Origin: Alphaproteobacteria bacterium
GTDB lineage: Bacteria; Pseudomonadota; Alphaproteobacteria; ATCC43930; CGMCC-115725
Assembly (NCBI GenBank): GCA_030037055.1
Contig: JASHRZ010000650.1
Location: 1 to 9,086 of the forward strand
Length of the DNA: 9,086 bases
Direction: 5' to 3'
Below, in pieces: positions 7,059 through 9,086 of the stretch (the first letter of the stretch is position 1; each line of letters starts with the position of its first letter). The position numbers and the translations under genes are program-made. The notes under the pieces were generated by a model. It had not been told where the DNA came from. It ran no database searches and was given only the letters and a program-made list of their open reading frames with translations.

Positions 7059-7073
7059 GCCCCCGGTTCGGGC
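7059..7073. terminator. Weak hairpin between convergent genes
   Basis: In the 43-nt gap between the lipoprotein stop (7038) and the HdeD stop (7082), GCCC-type bases at 7059-7065 pair with CGGGC at 7069-7073 around a GTT loop, with one bulged C. It could help end both transcripts, but it is short and has no T tract on either side. Confidence 0.2.
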
Positions 7074-7081
7074 ACCGCCTC

Positions 7082-7630
7082 TCAGGCCGGGCTCATGTCG
7101 CGCCAGCGACGGCGCAGGCGGAGCGCGAACATCACCATGACGGCACCGAACAGGATGGCGTAGGCGCCGATCCGCCAGGTGATCGCCAGCACACCGGCCA
7201 TCGGCCAGAAGAGGAAAATGATGCCCCAGGCGAGCGACGGGAGGCCGGCGACGAGGAGCAGGCCCTCGCCATGCGCGCGCCGCAGCCGTACCGCCGCCGC
7301 AAACAGCACCACGCCCGACAGGATCGCCCAGACGGCGATAATGTAGATGAAGGTCAGCAAAGCGATGCGGGGCCAGAGAAAGGCGATCGCGCCGGCGACG
7401 AGGTCGAGGACGCCTTCGACCGCGAACGGCCACCAGCGCGCGTGCCGCTGCGCCGCCCGCAGCCCGGCGAGGACGGAAAAGACGCCATCGACCAGCGTGT
7501 AGGCGGCGAAGATCCGGACCAGGACGGTCAGCGTGAGGCTCGGCCAGAGCAAGGCGAGAACGCCGAAGATCAGCGCGGCCACGCCGCGCAGCGCCAGCGC
7601 CCACCAATTGCGCAAGAGGATCTCGAACAT
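7082..7630 (-). CDS. HdeD family (DUF308) membrane protein
   Basis: The 182-residue protein is almost entirely hydrophobic, with about six transmembrane helices. It shows three tandem DUF308 units: the Trp-Pro pairs at residues 29-30, 86-87 and 142-143 (LALLWPSLTL, IAFLWPRIAL, IFLFWPMAGV) recur every 56-57 residues. Each is followed by a similar helix (AAYTLVDGVF, AVWAILSGVV, GAYAILFGAV). Length and layout match HdeD, named in E. coli for acid resistance at high cell density; elsewhere the role is mostly untested. The start ATG 7630 has GGGAG 6 nt upstream, and MFEILLRNWWALALRG is the usual family N-terminus. Longer in-frame extensions toward 7780 are Arg-rich and unlike the family. The decayed cyclase lies upstream on the same strand, 182 nt away, so the two are unlikely to form a working operon. 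Confidence 0.92.
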   Translation of the reverse strand: MFEILLRNWWALALRGVAALIFGVLALLWPSLTLTVLVRIFAAYTLVDGVFSVLAGLRAAQRHARWWPFAVEGVLDLVAGAIAFLWPRIALLTFIYIIAVWAILSGVVLFAAAVRLRRAHGEGLLLVAGLPSLAWGIIFLFWPMAGVLAITWRIGAYAILFGAVMVMFALRLRRRWRDMSPA

Positions 7631-7812
7631 GGCTCGCTCCCGCCGCGGCCGCGACGGCAGCATGAGGCGCCGGCGATATCGCGACAAATCCGGCCCCATG
7701 CCGGGATGCCGCCCGCGTCGTCGTGGCCTGGACTTTCCGCAACGAGGCCGAGGTATCGACCGGCAGCTCGCGGTCGGCAAGCACGGCGGTCATTGACGGC
7801 AATACGCGCAAA
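7631..7812. other. Gap between the HdeD gene and the cyclase remnant
   Basis: Apart from the HdeD ribosome binding site (GGGAG, minus strand, about 7637-7641), I see no gene here. Open frames exist on both strands but have no recognisable domain, signal or good ribosome site. It presumably contains the HdeD promoter; no convincing -35/-10 pair could be picked out. It may also include 3' debris of the cyclase, since a frame running on from its C-terminus stays open to 7790. Confidence 0.4.
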
Positions 7813-9086
7813 TTAAAAATCGTAGAGCTGCGCCAAATCGAGGTAGAACTTGCGGCAGATCGCGACCAGTTCTCGGGCCGCGCGCCATTGCTGGTCGCGG
7901 TAAGCGGGGAGCATTTTCATGTGATGCGCCCGGAAAGCGAGAAAGACGGGGTCTTCGCAAGGGCGCGATCACCGAGGAGCGCATAGGTTCGGGTCAGCTC
8001 ACGCTTGCCCTTCAGCGGGACATTGTCGAGCTCCAGCGTCGCAAAACCTTCCACCGGTTTCTCCGTTTCTTCGCCAATGACGATGGGCACGCCGTAGACC
8101 TTGGATTCGCCTTCAAGGCGTGAGGCCAGATTGACGGCATCGCCAAAAACGGAAAGTTGAAGTGCATCTTGGATGCCGAGATTGCCGGTGTTTATGCCAA
8201 TTCCGGCCTCAAGGCGAATGCTCACTCGCTCGCCGTTGGCGAGCGCGACGGCCGACGTTTCCGCGGCGAGTTCTTCGTTGAGCCGCTTCAGCGCAGGTCG
8301 CCAGCGCCGCAGCGCAGGCCGCCGCCGCATGATCCTTGTTGCCGACCGGCGCGTTCCAGAAGGCCATCACGCAATCACCCATGTATTTGTCGATCGTACC
8401 CCCCCCCGTGATCGAAAATCGCCTGGGTCATCCGGGTCGTGAAACGGTTCACCAGCTCGGTCACGGCTTCGGGGTGGGACTTGCATTGTTCGGCAAGCGA
8501 GGTGAAGCCGCGGATATCCGTGGAGAGAAAAGTCATGTGCCTCAGCTCGCCTCCCGGCCGAAGTTTCGAAGGGTCCCGGCCAAGCTGCTCGACCAGAGCG
8601 GGCGATAATGGCTGAAGGCGTTGCTATGCGCTCGTCGGCCTCGGTCTGAAGCTGGTTGATGAGCGACGCGCTCAGATAGACGCAAATCACGGAGATCGCG
8701 GGATCGACAGCATCGAACAGCAGCTTTAGCGAAGCGAAGAGTACCAGGAAAACGCCAATGCCGCGGCCAGGACGGCCGCCGCAAACGCGGCGCTCACGGC
8801 GGCGCCGAAGCGGGGCAAGGCAAGGATGAGCCCGGCGCCGAGAACCAGGATGTACACCAGCTCCGCCCCCGCGCCCAATCCGGCCGGCGCAGAAAATCCT
8901 GCAGCAGGATCTGCTCGATGATCTCCGCGTCGATCTCCACGCCGAGGACGGCCGCTGGATTGCACGGGACGGAGGATCGGCCGAGGAGCGTCGTTGGGGA
9001 ATCCCGCTCCTCGGCCGCCCACCAAGCGCGCTGCGGGAGGGGGACCGCAGCCGCGCCACGAAAATCTGCGATGCCGGGCCTAATCC
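7813..9086 (-). pseudogene. Decayed CHASE2-type class III adenylate/guanylate cyclase (runs off right edge)
   Basis: Conserved cyclase motifs occur in order on the minus strand but in all three frames. From the 5' side: a CHASE2-like end (GVEIDAEIIEQILLQDFLRRP, 8940-8878); transmembrane helices (ELVYILVLGAGLILALPRF and following, 8862-8740); SLKLLFDAVDPAISV and SLINQLQTEADER; NAFSHY; PALVEQLGRDPSKLRPGGEL; HMTFLSTDIRGFTSLAEQ with the first metal Asp; IDKYMGDCVMAFWNAP with the substrate Lys and second metal Asp; LKRLNEELAAE; SVFGDAVNLASRLEG with the Asn/Arg pair; and a C-terminal helix block ending LAQLYDF then TAA at 7813. Frame changes fall near 8868, 8738, 8625, 8603, 8399-8407, 8295 and 7933. 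About five residues (usually xCVVG) are missing after GINTG, and the usual RFDY reads ALQL. An intact version would make cAMP or cGMP at the inner membrane under control of an extracytoplasmic CHASE2 sensor. This copy cannot be translated as one protein. The 5' end is outside the window. Confidence 0.88.
8399..8407. repeat. Nine-C/G homopolymer inside the cyclase catalytic domain
   Basis: On the minus strand the run reads as nine Gs between GATCAC and TACGATCGAC. Eight Gs would give the uninterrupted reading DHGGGTIDK; the ninth shifts the frame. It is the longest homopolymer I noticed in the window. Confidence 0.85.

Noticed and set aside
7271..7816. Plus-strand open frame of 181 codons opposite the HdeD gene
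   Set aside because: It is a charged low-complexity shadow of a hydrophobic membrane protein; the HdeD repeats on the minus strand are decisive.
7723..7986. Plus-strand open frame beginning near 7723 (product starting MAWTFRNEAEV)
   Set aside because: No recognisable domain and no ribosome binding site, and its second half is antisense to the cyclase C-terminal block.
8367..9059. Single 230-codon minus-strand open frame as an intact protein
   Set aside because: Only a short central part (about residues 105-143) matches cyclase sequence. The flanks are out-of-frame translations of the same decayed gene.
1..9086. A defence system, phage island or mobile element
   Set aside because: No integrase, transposase, terminal inverted repeat, toxin-antitoxin pair, CRISPR repeat or nuclease-helicase cluster was seen on either strand.

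Overview
The window is GC-rich, tightly packed bacterial DNA, most likely from an alphaproteobacterium. I infer this from the codon bias, the DUF1289 and WrbA/pirin genes, and two small lipoproteins of types common in Rhodospirillales and Rhizobiales. Nothing in the sequence fixes the species.

Region 1 (1-4645, + strand) is one operon. It holds the 3' part of an ABC-transporter ATPase, its ABC-2 type permease, a GldG-like membrane-anchored auxiliary protein, a DUF4340 membrane-anchored protein, and a 64-residue DUF1289 cysteine-motif protein that overlaps the DUF4340 gene by ATGA. The first four genes look like one envelope transporter. They resemble the Gld ABC system of Bacteroidetes, but nothing here points to gliding, and the substrate is unknown. 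A strong GC hairpin follows at 4675-4704.

Region 2 (4816-6305, + strand) is a two-gene redox unit: a WrbA-type NAD(P)H:quinone oxidoreductase with a GTG start and a strong ribosome binding site, and then a pirin-family bicupin 14 nt downstream.

Region 3 (6312-7038) holds two small predicted lipoproteins transcribed divergently. The 127-nt region between them is locally AT-rich and carries two TTAATC boxes 21 bp apart.

Region 4 (7082-9086, - strand) holds an intact HdeD/DUF308 membrane protein. Upstream of it lies the decayed remnant of a CHASE2-class III adenylate/guanylate cyclase, whose conserved motifs are spread over all three minus-strand frames. At least seven frame changes can be placed, including a nine-G tract in the middle of the catalytic domain, and the remnant runs off the right edge.

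I see no tRNA, rRNA, CRISPR array, insertion sequence or phage gene. Most of the window is ordinary core-like genome. The items most worth a second look are the multiply frameshifted cyclase, the Gld-like transporter outside Bacteroidetes, and the lipoprotein intergenic boxes. I did not find a convincing new multi-gene system.
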